This document shows, piece by piece, positions 26,720-39,134 of a stretch of DNA of 64,000 bases. Source of the DNA: Trichuris trichiura (lineage: Eukaryota > Nematoda > Enoplea > Trichinellida > Trichuridae); NCBI GenBank assembly GCA_037903355.1, contig JBAJFE010000005.1:3162001-3226000 (forward strand), in the 5' to 3' direction. Position 1 is the first letter of the stretch, and every line of letters begins with the position of its first letter. Both the position numbers and the translations under genes were made by a program. The notes beneath the pieces were generated by a model. The model did not search any database, was not told the origin of the DNA, and saw only the letters and a list, made by a program, of their open reading frames with translations.

Positions 26720-29700
26720 TCATGACTGCCCAGTTTGGTTGCCAAAAGAAAGAGCCTTGACAATCCAAGAATCTCGTTTGGAACCAGCAATAAATTCTTC
26801 CTTCGACAATTTGTCGTCTCGATTCTAAACAAAACGAAAAATGTTTAACCGAACGGAACTTAAACCACAGCCGCTATTCGTAAATGGTCACCGTAACACA
26901 GTACTATAAGTGATAATCAAGTTAACTTTACCGTACTTGATTATCATTAAGACTTGAGCTTTTTTTACAGAATGTCAGCTGCTAATTCGCTGATTCTATT
27001 TCTTCAATGCGCGGCGGTGCGTCCGCTTTGCGCCCCTTACGTTTCAGGCTTAATCTAGCGAGCGAGGAAGCAATTACACGAACCGTATCCATGCTGTCGA
27101 AAATTTTGTCCACTCTCATTTCGGGGGTATCTTCAGTGGCCAACTTTTTAACTTCCAACTGCTTTCCAAGCATCGTATATATAGCAGTTACGATTTCCAC
27201 CATTTCCTGCCTTGTAATGTAACCGTCGCTGTCGAGATCATAAAGAGAGAACGCCCCTGAAAGCACGCCATCTCAAAGCGGGCAACGAACGCAACGTCCG
27301 ATGCTAGGGAAGTGCCAAAAGCAATTGTGCGTACATTCCAACTTTTCGTCTATGCTTCCTCGCGACGTTATGGACAACGCGTGGATGAATTCCGGAAACG
27401 AAATGTATCCGTCCTGCAAATAAGCTACACTCATTCGTTGTACGATTAGCGCAAAAAAAACTTTTTTTAAAACAAATTGCACGTCAGGGGAAAGATAAGG
27501 CGTGCTTTACCTTGTTCACGTCGAACACGTTGAACACAAAGCTTGAAAACTTGGACGGGTCACCTTCGGGGAAGAATTGTCGATAGATTGTTTGAAATTC
27601 CTACGGTAAAAAAATAATCAGGTACAATGCTTTGCGCTGAACAATACACCGCCGTTACCTCTCTTTTTAACAGCCCTGAAGGACAGTCGCGAACAAAGTC
27701 TTTGTGCCTGCAGAACGAGCGGTACAATACGTTGACTTGACGTCCGTTCGCTTTCTCAATTACGCGCGTTTTGGAAAAAAAAAGTTCATTCTACACTCTG
27801 ACAGGATCAATACGATGACAAGCTGCGAGGACTGCTTAGGTAAGAAGCTTTCTTTTTTAAATATATAACAACAGGATGCATTGCGCATTTCGCGCAGGCA
27901 TCTATGATACAATTATTGACGGGACATACATGATTGCATGCTTGATTGCACTTTGAGAACCATACGTCAGCGGTGACAGCGGGAGAATATACGCTCAGTA
28001 TTAATGGGTTACTCTTGCGAGCTGCCAATGTGCCAACAAGTATTCTAATAAAACTTTAGCACTTTACGTATTGGAGCTGCCGTATTTCGCTAGTTGATTC
28101 CTCTTGCCAAATGGCGCCAAAACCAATTCTTTGCGTTCGTTTTGATTTGCATAAAACAAAATCAATAGGCTACAATAGTGTTTGCACTCTTTCTCTACAA
28201 AAAAATAGAAGAATGGAAGCGCTGCTACCGCTTCCCAAAAGCTACGCTTGAAAAGGAGACAAAGAGGTCAACGAAAATGCTGACATTGAAGAATGGCAAA
28301 TGAGCTTAATGGACTTGGCGGCAACCGAAACTGACAGACCAACTTCAAACGATCCATTCTAACGATTAATCGTCACGCTTTCATTTTCGAAATTCTCAAT
28401 TTCACCTATTGGCACCAATCGGCGGAGCGACGCGCTCGTAAGGGCAGAAATCAAAACGTCGATTGCCCTATCCGAATTCCGTCGCTGTCCTTAGAGGAAC
28501 CCATAGGCTATCTTGTACTAACGCGCGCAAATAATTGAGCCGCTCTTGACCTCTTCCAACTCCATGTGAAAGCGACATCTCTATCGCATTAGCAATGGAA
28601 TACAAATGCGCTAGAAATGGCGCCCCTACAGTACTCCACCCCATTGGATAAAATTTTTTTAGAAAGAATTAAAATAGCTTACTTACCATTTCTTCAGTTC
28701 CTGACGATTAACTGAAAAAGAAAACGGAAACGTTAGAAAACATTACCGCAATCAAGGCGACAAAGCAACTTAAGTGCTCGTCAACCCGCCCTTAATTGGA
28801 ATTCATCTAATTACGTTGTCGTGACAACAAGTCACTTCATTAAACGGGATATCAATTAGCAAAAGAAACAGAAAGGCATCAAAACGACGCTGTCCTATAA
28901 AGCACGCCCTTCGAAGCGTATCGACAACATTAATATGAACAACCAGTAAGCGAAGCGATTTTTACTTCAACATCCAATGCTTACCAAAGCCAATCGGATA
29001 GCGCTCGCCCAAAAGGCAAAAAATTTGCAAACTAACCGACGCGACTTGGTGGAATTGGGTTGTATTTATGCAAATTTCTAATAGAAGACTTAGGAGCGAC
29101 TCGAAAAGGACTTTCGCCCTCCGCTGTTAAGCCTACGAGAAAAACCTATGTTGCTTCCCGAAATGATTGGAAGAACGTAAATCAATTGTCCACTTGGGAT
29201 GCCCCTGTCGAGATGACCTTTTAGGGACAATTCGGCAACTATGGACAGATTAAAAAGACCTATTGCCTTTGCAAGCCGAATATCCGATTGGATCATTGTA
29301 CGAGTCGAATGGTTGATCAGTTGTCGTCAAGAGACCGTAGTAATCATATTAATTAGCCATTTGAAATCAATTGGAACGAAACGGGCATTGGCACACTGCC
29401 GGTAATGCTTGCAAGAGCAAAGTTGGCAAATCGATCACAAAGGTCGACAATGCGCCATCCAACTTTTTCAACCGACCGTTACGCATCACCAGCGATGCTG
29501 AAGTGCCGCAAATGGATACGCTTGCGTACTTTTCGTAAGGCCAACCATCCCTGTCGACCGGCGGAGAATAATGGGCGTTCGGAGGATGTGCAAAAGGCAA
29601 TTCTTTAAGACGACCTTCAGATCTCCATTCAAAATGCCATTAGCGCTGCGATAAGTCCGGGGAGGGAGGGCTGATAAATTGAAAAACGACCCCTCGGCGG

Positions 29701-30999
29701 GGCCCAACAACCATTTGCCCGAATTGACTTGGCGTTAAGGCAATCGAATTTTTGCATAAATTCAACTGGAAACTGTCCACGATAACGGCTCGATAAGATC
29801 GTCGCATAAATTACTTTCTTCTATCGGTTGCAGTAATGCCACGCCCAAAGTTGGCAGCACTTTCTTTCCGGGCACGCATTCCTTAAAGTGATTGATCAAC
29901 GTACTTTGCAACAGAGAATGGAAGCCTCGAGTGCCCCTACAGATAAGACGACCGAAGGAATTCCACGCCACTAATCTCTCGGAAAGCTGAAAGCCGCCAC
30001 TATCGACCAATGGAATATATGCGCAGTAACGAAACGTGGGATGGAAGAAAGATGATGCAACTCGCCCTTCCAACATCCGGCGCGACCGCGAGGCCGTTTG
30101 GGGATACAATTTGCTTTGCGCATTGTTCAAAATTCGTTTAGCAGTTTCGATGTCACATTTGGAAACTTGGAGCGGTCGCGGCAACCAATATCAATCGACC
30201 GCGGTGGTCGTTAACGGGCCAACGGTACACTAACGACTGGCAAATGAAAAAAAATTACGGCGTGTCGGCAGAATGCTAAATTTCCAAAAACAGCCAACCG
30301 AATTAGAAATTGCTCGCGCAGCGATCGAGCCGACCAGAGCGCCTCGGAGAAGATCGTCTCCGGAGACTTCGGATGGACGAGTTGAATAGTTTCTGGCAAA
30401 AGTGAACTTTTGAAAAATGAACAATCGATCGCAACTGAAGCCGAGAGGAAACTGGTTAACGACCATCTGATGGATCGCCAATTGAACACAAAAACAAACA
30501 CCGCGGAATTGCACTCGTGAAATTGAGAAAGATGGATTCACTTAGGAACAATACGCGCGTACGCGGTAGGGAAATAAAGCTGCCAATAGCGAAAACGCGT
30601 ACAAAAGCATGTGACACGCCATGTCGCACTATCGTATTTATTACTACTCTCTGCCTTGACATTGCTGGTATGGTAGAAGAAAATTTTTTCTTCTACCCGT
30701 CAAGACGCGCGGGCAAAGTTCACGTCACGCAAAGCTTGATGACGTCAGCTCTACGCGGGCGAAAACTTTAAAAATTGACTATTCCAATTAGGATGGAAGA
30801 TTAGCTCGTGAAGCAAGCAAGCCGACTACAAAGAGTTCAAACGCGACAGGACAAAAAATGCGTAATTGGATAGCGAGCGCAACTCGTACGGCTCAGTTTT
30901 TTTTGCCGAACGAACAGGAAGGGGAAAGGACTTACAGTAAGTGGACTGCTCGAGGTCCTTCATATCCGACGAGGACAAGTGACTCCCTTTTGCACCCAT
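26720..30999 (-). CDS. NCS1: neuronal calcium sensor (frequenin/NCS-1-like)
   Basis: Seven exons (30936-30999, 28687-28711, 27659-27707, 27511-27600, 27335-27413, 27084-27256, 26720-26824) join to 194 aa; NCS-1 is about 190. Myristoylated EF-hand protein that links Ca2+ to channel, receptor and PI4-kinase regulation in neurons. The N-terminus MGAKGS fits N-myristoylation. EF1 is degenerate around [14 protein letters not shown]2 loop [12 protein letters not shown] and EF3 loop [12 protein letters not shown] are canonical. EF4 loop [12 protein letters not shown] has Asp at the usual Gly position 6, which may weaken binding. The 25-nt exon 2 and the 2.2-kb intron 1 are fixed by phase and by the match to the family's F-x-x-x-E-L-x-x-W segment. 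Confidence 0.92.
29367..30541 (-). other. long open frames inside NCS intron 1, possible nested gene
   Basis: Consecutive - strand frames of 103, 140, 74 and 77 codons overlap or abut here (30230-30541, 29762-30184, 29486-29710, 29367-29600). The 140-codon frame can be joined upstream through a GTGTAC...CCAAG intron that preserves frame. The translation has ordinary composition, with stretches such as [18 protein letters not shown] and [20 protein letters not shown] do not recognise a family. May be a nested same-strand gene or chance; no start or complete splice chain was established. Confidence 0.3.
30670..30695. repeat. short 12-bp hairpin
   Basis: Perfect arms (ggtagaagaaaa and its complement) around a 2-nt loop, upstream of the NCS exon-1 end within intron 1. 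A TGACGTCA lies about 45 bp further on at 30740. Confidence 0.5.
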
Positions 31000-31284
31000 C
31001 TTGTTGGCGGCACTTTTTTTTCGAGGGCACACAAGTCAGCAAGCCATATATAAAAGGCGTTCGCGAATTGGCCGACCGCTGAGACCACCGTGAGCAACTG
31101 AAAGGAAAAGTCATATTCAAGATGTGAACAACGACAAAGCGGACATCGACGGAGTTATGATGTACGCTAGAGCTTAATGGAAGCAGCAAGAATATGCCGA
31201 CTTTGTGTTTTTCCTTTGTATGTGCATTGAAATGTTTTCAATAATCGTCAAGCTCACCCGATGATCGTTGTCGTCAACCGTCGA

Positions 31285-31524
31285 CTACTGAAATATCAGT
31301 TCGACCCCCTCGCCGTTGACAACTTGTCGACGCATCCTGTTGCATATGAAAGGAAAGGCGACCAATGTTAAACTGAGTAGGACTGCCGCTACGTAAGCTC
31401 CCTCGCTCGGCTTAATCGATTTTATGCTCCAAATAAAGCCGGGATACAACGATCCGAAGAGAAGCGCTTCTACTGAAGGCAATATGTTAAACCCGCGCGC
31501 GTATGGAGAACCCTCTATAATCAA
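31285..31524 (-). CDS. possible exon encoding a membrane segment
   Basis: An 80-codon frame after a TTATAG acceptor encodes about 24 hydrophobic residues (GAYVAAVLLSLTLVAFPFIC) followed by a basic NRMRRQ stop-transfer-like stretch. An upstream - strand frame (about 31812-31910) ending EKLFYVSLLDKPANFTFGQ could be a preceding exon, but the phases do not join cleanly. Treat as a candidate fragment. Confidence 0.25.
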   Translation of the reverse strand: MIIEGSPYARGFNILPSVEALLFGSLYPGFIWSIKSIKPSEGAYVAAVLLSLTLVAFPFICNRMRRQVVNGEGVELIFQ

Positions 31525-31918
31525 CTAACAGCCTGGCTGATACTCTTAGTCATGTTTTACCTTATTAGTTCAAAAAATGATCATCCTATTGCCCATAGCA
31601 TCAGCACTAATGCTACAGCAATTACGACGTTAATTCCTTACCGTTAGGATAAAGTTAGCACTAAAACCTTTGGCAAAGCCTTCTTACTAGACATTCCAAC
31701 CCTAATAAGCGTAAGCTTTCCTACAGTATACTTATTGCTACCATAATGGTAAATTTGATGCTTTAAAGCTGTGGAAGATAAGCGATCAAGACAAAATTAT
31801 GCTTGCGACTCTTAGCCGACTTGGCCGAAAGTAAAATTTGCAGGCTTGTCCAATAAACTGACGTAAAACAATTTTTCGGCACAAAGTTGCTCAATTCGAG
31901 CTTGCCTCTCTTCGCTGA

Positions 31919-31972
31919 AAATTTTTAAATTATTTGCATACGCACAAGCGTATGCAAATAATTTAAAAATTT
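31919..31972. repeat. perfect 24-bp hairpin with octamer in both arms
   Basis: Arms 31919-31942 and 31949-31972 are exact complements with a 6-nt loop (cacaag). ATTTGCAT at 31932 and ATGCAAAT at 31952 are the mirrored cores. It is the second octamer-bearing hairpin in the window. Confidence 0.85.
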
Positions 31973-34900
31973 GAAAAAAAAAAAGAGCGCCACGCGACGC
32001 GAAGGCGAATCGGCCAATCGGGAAGAGGCAGCTACGCGCCAAGGGACAACCAAATTCAAGCGGCAAGGAACAATCGACGCTCTCTCTTGGCAGCTTTGAA
32101 GGAGAATTGAAATGACAAAAGCATGATCGAAACAGACGTCCTTCAGCCGCTAATACAAACGGGAATCGAATTTCGCCGATAAAAAGCAATGTTTACAAAA
32201 AAAGATGGAACGCCTCCGGGAGACGAAAGGCAGCCGAGAATATGACGTCTTATCAGTTTCAAGCGGTTACAAATGTCCTGTTCCAATGGGAAACACCCAC
32301 TGGAAGCCTATATTGATCGCTACTTGGCGTTTACTCAAAGCTGAAGGGAAAGGAACCAAAGAAACAAAGCTGGTCAGTATTATTTACCCATCCGAATCGT
32401 TTCGGCCGGGTGCTCCACCTTAAAAGCGAAAAGACTAAGCGCTACAATTCTTTTTTTTTAAAAAAGGCGCGCTCGGCATTAGTAAATTAAAAAAACATAC
32501 TCGATACTGAATGATGAATCTTTTTTCGAAAGCACATAACGCTGAACCGTTTCTTTACGCCCAATAAGTGAACAAGTGAAAATATTGAATGCTACAATGC
32601 TCCCCTCTAAGCCGGTTGCTAGAAAAGCTGAGCTCGCACAATCAGCATATGACATAGGCGGATGCGAGCAGAAAAGCAATCTAATAAACAGTCGTCACAT
32701 TTAGTATTCCATTTCTTTTTTTGGACAGTTGCTTAATTGGGTTACTGACAGGAGGGCTAAAAAAACAAGTATTTAAATGAAAACATTATGGGCGAGTGAA
32801 CATCCTAGCCGTGACTTGATACTTTGCGGCTGAGTCTTAAAGGGGAGGCGAAATAACAATTCAAACGATGTCCCTGAGTCCCGCGCAAATTATGCTAGCC
32901 ATATGCCGCCCATTAATCGAGAATCGGAATTTGCTAACCGGCTTACTTCATTGGCACATCAATCTTGCGGCGGAGAAAGTCGGAAGCACTGTGTCACGAA
33001 GATTGATACAAGGATGCCTACTTGCCGACGGCTTCTCTCAATCTAAGCGGGCAAAGGGACGAGAAAGGAACAATTTATTCCGACGCAATTCGTCCATCAT
33101 CGACCTTACCAATATTGCCGACTTATTACGTCATAGTTGTAATAGAGCAACGAGAAGATGAGTCGTCTCTCTTTAAGCTAATGCGTTGTATACGCTCTCG
33201 AGCAAAAGCGACAAAGTAAAAACTTTGTTCGACATAAACTTCACGCTGCGAGTCAAGTTGCAAATGCGAAACGGTTGGCAAAACTTAAAGCGGCCAACAG
33301 CATCGCCGCAACGCAACAACGAGGCTCGTGACACTGTTTTTGCCAGGAAGGGACAAAAATCGGACAAGTAAACAGATGCCCACTTAATTCAGCCACCAGA
33401 AATAATACGGCGCTAACAGCAGGTTGGTACGCTGCGTGTGGCTGACTTCACAGATATTTTCTAGGCTTACCCAACAGCTTGGACGTTGTTGAATATCCAA
33501 AGCTGACAAGATCGCCTAACGACGAGGGGTAATTAAGATATTAACATAAGCTTAGTTCGCTGCAATAAGGATTAGACATAAGCCATATAATTCTGACGAG
33601 GACGAACAATTCTCACAGTCAGCATCCGTGCTGAAGCTGCTAAAGAAAAAAGCTGACGTTTTATCATCTTTTTAAAAAAGAAATTTAATTATTCGGCGTA
33701 CATATAGGCGCGAGGCTATACAAGACGGCTTTGGGACAACTGCTTCTGGCGCCTATAAGGCATACATGTATAAAAATATTAATATATTCACCTGCTTATA
33801 TCAACTTTTGAAGAACAAAGCTAAACCAAAGTCGACGATATGCAGGAGAAAAACAAGCTGTGGAAGCAACCTCTGCCAATGTGCATCCAGCACAGCAATG
33901 ACAACTGATCCGAGGACAGCTGGCGCGTCCCAAGCGACCGGGCCAGTATGTGCCAATCCGAATAACCTAGTAAACATAAGAAGTGGAACCAATCCCATTG
34001 GTTCTTTTGAACAAGAAGGACGAGCACACGCCTACACCAATTCCCAACAGACGATCATCGAGCGCCGCGCGTCAACGAAACAACTTTAAACTGCCTCTTT
34101 GTACTAACATACAGAGTCGTATAATGCTTATGGAATAAAGAGCCTGTCAAGTAACCGCTATTATCAGCTGGAAATGGCAAAGGAAAGCTCAGCACAATTA
34201 TTCGCAGTAAAACGCGGGTGTCCCACAGGTGCTTAAGCAAATAAAAAGTGAAGACTACGCAAACAGCAGGCACTAAGCCATAGGAAAGCAAACAAACTGC
34301 GAGCGTCGGAGAAAACTCGCTACGCCTACTTTTCCAAAGATAAAACGAGCTTCAATCTATGCGTCAACGAACCTGCTTTTTCTTACAGTAACTTTTAAAC
34401 CGGCTAAAATATGATATAAATACTACGCGCGGTGCGTACGAGAAAAAAACCGCTTTAAAAGTTGTCATTGAAAGGAAAACATGAATAAATCAACTTGGCA
34501 GCTTTATTAGAAGCGTTGAAGAGTAGGATAGAGTTGTTTCGACGCGCATGCTCTAAGAGCTCAAACAAGAAATGCGTTCCTTCTTCAAACCGCGCCGGCT
34601 GGAAAAAAAAGAGTGGAGCACGTCAGGCGGCTGCTCCGCCCGAATGAAAGGTAAACACAAGCCTGTTGCCAAACAGTCATCGCTGCAACAATGAGCAAGC
34701 CGCAAGACAAGCGTGAAAGCTGACATGTTGGATTCAAAACTTTGCAAAGGCGCCCCTTACTCTCCCACCTTTTATGGACCAACGCAAAGGTGGCGCTAAC
34801 TTCGCCACCTTCGAAGCTATTTTGAAATTCAAAAAAGCCCAACCGGGGACAATCAGTCCAAAAGAGAAAAGACGCCGCTTACCTGCAAAGCTCGTAGCCG

Positions 34901-35025
34901 AAATCTTTGCTCTACCCAAAAAGGCGGCGGCGAAGACGACAGTGTCGCCCTCTGTCCAACAAGCAACTTATCAGCGCGCGCAATACCATTGAAGTCTTTA
35001 TTTTGCGTATAAAAAATTTGCAAAT

Positions 35026-36620
35026 TCATTTTTTCGCTCTCGGCTTCATCTCTTCGAAGCAGGCGTGCAAGAAAATATAATTTTTCAACTGCGTATTGTA
35101 AAACTCGTGACCCTGCGAAATGACGATGAAAAGGTCTATAGCCAATGTCAAAAGGTACTATTACCTTCGACCAATCGTAACTGACGGAGTAGGCAAAAAT
35201 GTCGCCCCCTTTGTTGAAGCAACAGCGCGTAATTGGTTGCTGACACTTCTCGGATACTTTCAATTTGGTTCTTGCGTCTTTGTCCCAGAAGGAGTAGCGC
35301 CCGTCCGAACCGACGGTTGCCAACGTGCCGTGCTGAGGATGAAAAGCCACGTCGTTCACCTGAGGAACAGCAAAAAAAAATAAGACCAAAAAAGTAGGGC
35401 GAAAAGCATGCGCAAGCCGGACCGCAAATATATCCTGAAAACCATTGTTCAATTCGGCCGAACGGTGACACTTGAACATGAAATTGTCCTTCGGGTCCAC
35501 GGTATTAACATGATGAATGGCCACGCGACCCTCAATGGAGCCAATGGCAAAACCTATTGGCGAATTGTTGGCTTTATCCTTGAATATGGCAAGCGATCGC
35601 GACTATGCGTAGGCAAAAATAAAAACATTCAGCAACATTAACTTTTGAGAAAAAGGAAGAAGTAACTTGGTATTTCAAAGGCGATTCCATTTGCTGAACT
35701 TCGACCGGCTGGCCTTCGAGCTTGTAAATTTTTAACGTTTTGTTTGCCAAGCAGACAACGGCCATTGGATAAAGCTAAAAATGTTGGGGCGCGTACGGTA
35801 AGCCGAGGAGAGTTGGGTTGAGTATTTTTTTAAAACTTACCACGTCAACTAGATAGACGCGATCCGGCATAGCCAACGTACCCGCGGGTGTATTCGGCGT
35901 TCGCAAATCCCAAAACTGCAAGCCCAATTTTTTAAGATATTAAAAAGAAAAAAGCTGGAAACGAACCTTCAACGTTTTGTCCCAAGATCCGGTGGCCAAG
36001 CAACTGTAGTTGGGCGTATGAACCCAGTTGCAAGTTTTCACTGGTTGATCATGCTATCATCACAAACGCATGCCGTGAGCAAAAAACTAACGTGGTTTTT
36101 TCCTTTTACCTGACCAAGAGTTGCCATCTGATTGCTGCCAAGGTCCCAAGCGCGAACTGTACAATCAGCGCAGGCGGCAAAAATTTTCGTTCCATCCTAT
36201 ACGTTACTCTAAGTAAGGCAAATACAAAGGCGGAAAGTAGCTTACGTCGCTCCATGAAAGCTCCAATACAGGGCCTTGCACCCTTTGTTCGGCTTTCGGT
36301 TCTGTGCTACCATCCTGCTTGACTTCCCATACTCGAATCTACAATTAGCAAACATCCATTTTAAAAACCTGCTTAGAACACGAAACTCGAAAACAAGCGC
36401 CTCTAGCTAAGCAGTAACTTACGACGTTGTCCCAGCTTCCCGAAGCCAAAAAATTCTGCGCTACAGCCGGTGGGCTGAACTTCAATGCCTGAATGCTATC
36501 GTCCGGCGGCTGTACAACTTCGAAATCCTTGTTCGGATTATGGGCAGCGCTTAAAGTACTCAGCGTCGACCCAAACGCGCCTGTTGATCGAACGGCGGAA
36601 TTACTAAGCGTTGAGAACAT
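35026..36620 (-). CDS. RAE1: mRNA export factor RAE1 (WD40)
   Basis: WD40 beta-propeller of the nuclear pore that pairs with NUP98 in mRNA export and with spindle factors in mitosis. The start at 36620 gives [17 protein letters not shown], then [19 protein letters not shown] and LASGSWDN. Further - strand exons give [54 protein letters not shown], the signature [16 protein letters not shown] followed by [13 protein letters not shown], and [19 protein letters not shown]. The last exon is [15 protein letters not shown], ending MKPRAKK at 35026-35028. About ten exons with introns of 40-90 nt. All regions diagnostic of RAE1 are present. Poly(A) signal TTTATT (reverse) 24 nt past the stop. Confidence 0.95.
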
Positions 36621-39134
36621 TCTAAATACGCAACAATTTAAAAACTACAGCTGATTCAATCCGACACGCCATTACTCTTCCAACGAAGAAGTTTGCCTTA
36701 CTTTCGAACGTTGATTATTTGCAAAATCATACAGTACTCTTTTGTATTAACAGGTACATTGGCACCTATCCCAGAAATTAAATAACGTTTCTTATCGAGG
36801 AAAAGTATTGTTGTCCTTGATATTCTACGTTAAATTTTTCATCTGCGGTCGCAAGAGAAGAGTGAGCTTGTTTAATTGCTTTGGTATTTCCGTGCTTCAA
36901 GGAGAAGTACAAATGCAAGCATTTGTCGGCAATGCAACACTGACGTCTTTCCTGTCAGACGATTTATAATTGCTCTGGGTGGAATTAAAGCCAACAAGAA
37001 AGGATTTTAAACACAATCATAGGTTGGCAAGAAGTATTTGACTCAAACAAACTTGAGTTTAGTTCACCTACTGTATCCAACGGGCGCATAACGAAAAAGC
37101 CTGAATATTACGCATCAGTTCCTGTAGCTTAAAGCTTTAGCAAAGTAAGCTGTAAAAAATTTTTTTCTTGCTTCTCCGGTAGGATAACATTAATTTTAAA
37201 AATATGCATACATTATTCGGTCATCCGCAATTAATTTATCAGTTCTGCTTGCCTTTTAATCGGACAAGCCGTCCCGCGTCGCAGCAATAGTCGGTTTGAG
37301 GGGAGAGGTTTTTTATTGCTCGAAAAAGATAAGGCGAACTTTACGCGCTCTTCGTCTGACAGCAGCAGCGTCTGGTCATCGCGAATTTGCGAAATTTCTA
37401 AAATTTAACTATTTAATTCGCAGCTTTTGTGCCCAAAAATTCCGAGCTGTTCAAATAAGTTCAATAGAAAGTTCTCACTACGCGCTTACTGTAGTAACTA
37501 ATGATGCAAAGGTACGTATGAGACTTATCAGTGTATTTTTACAAAACCATTGCGCTTTTAGGGCAGTTCTGATTGCCAACGCCAAATGTGCAATTCGTGC
37601 AATATGCTAAAACGTATAGTTAACGCTGTTCGCAACGTGTTGATGTGGTTGTAACCAGCGCCTGTTTGAAAACATCCGGCTAATCAGTCACAAAACTAAT
37701 TTATTACTAACCGCATCCTTTATTCTACTACTTCATTCAGGCAGTCTCATTCAATGATGACCTACAATGATATAGTATTCTTCGCTGCTCATTGATGCTG
37801 AATGACGTAACGAAAGCTGCACCCATTTCGAAACAAAGAATTTGTACTGGCTGAAAGCTGCGCAGCGGCCAGATTTTTCAGCTTGACCTCACGCGCTGCT
37901 ACGTCCATCCGTAAGTTCATTTTCACTAAATGGCAATGCAGCTTCACTTTATCCATTAACCACAATTCACACTGTTATTCCATTGTGAAAAAAAGTGCAC
38001 AAACTATAGCGCATTCAAAAAATTATCCAAGCCGGTCGGAATTAATCAAGCGCATTCAGCCATCCATTATTAACTTTAGCTCAATGAAGACTGTACCGAA
38101 TCGCTTAGGAAAAACGCCTTCAAACATAGTAAACGTTAAACTGCCCTTTTTAAACTTCCAACAAATCAAAATGTGCGATCTGAATACAGGAATTTCCAGT
38201 TTCTGACTCAGTGTTCAACTGTTGCATACTGTAGACGTGAAATTTCTTTTAATTCAACGGGATGGCGCCAAAAATAATAGAAAGCAGCTGATAAACAAAG
38301 TACACTAACCATCAAGAACGAACATTACGAGCTGCTGCCCAAAACGGTGAATCCGTTATTTCACGCACGTTGAACAACTTATTCCGATTGAGTCAAACGG
38401 AAAAGAACGTCTCAATGCAGCGTAATGGCCTCTTTTCGCTACTTTCAAAAAAATCCAACTCCATTTTCATAGCCATTCTCTGAAAGGGCCAAAAAATTTT
38501 GTAAACGCGCTCAAGCAGCTATCAGCTTTTATAAAGGCGGCATACGTTGCTGGTCATTATGCAAACTCGAATGGAGCAATGCGAAGTTGTTATTTTTTAA
38601 AAAATGACGTCATTCTTTACACGCAAACCAAAATAAATGGGGCTGAGAGCAGCGGTCGCTTAAAAGGCAAAATAATTATGCAAATTTTCAAGCCGGCATA
38701 TATATATATATATGACGTCATTCTTCATTTTATCCTTTCCAAATGCAAACCATTTTAAGCCAGCCAATGGTTCAAGCAATTGCAACTTTTATCATTGGTT
38801 TTGAACTGCATGGAAAACTGGTCAAACATGTCGACACTTTAGATATACCGACCAGTACGGATTATTTTATGTAAAAATAAATAATCGTTACGTCATTTTA
38901 CGCGCGCTTTCTTGCGCAAATATGAAACCGTGATTTACCCGATCATTTTTGTATTTCACCGAGTCTTCGTCATGTGAATAACTTCTCGACAATCTTCGTG
39001 ATCTTGACTTCTCTCGACTGCCCGTACTTCTGCTGAAGAGACTCTGCAATCTCGAAAAGCAGCCTGTGACTTCCGACACGCCGTGAATCTTAAAAAATAA
39101 TCGTCACCTAGCTATTCCTCAACAACAACAAAAT
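36621..39134. other. intergenic region with two CRE-like sites
   Basis: Likely RAE1 promoter at the left. Open frames at 37296-37610 and 37883-38206 (+) are unsupported. Two copies of atgacgtcattctt (CRE core at 38605 and 38713) flank an octamer at 38678 and a TA run at 38698-38712. A - strand Arg/Ser-rich exon-like frame lies at 38888-39079 (SRSTGSREKSRSRRLSRSYS), possibly an alternative 3' exon of the next gene. Confidence 0.4.

Larger units (their letters stand above)
31000..35025. other. region between NCS-1 and RAE1, no resolved gene
   Basis: Probable NCS-1 promoter at its left end. Contains an octamer hairpin at 31919-31972, a hydrophobic exon-like frame at 31285-31524 (-), and frames at 32868-33161, 33022-33219 and 33766-34089 (+) with no family match. 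TTTATT at 34997-35002 is the likely poly(A) signal of RAE1 on the - strand. Confidence 0.4.
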
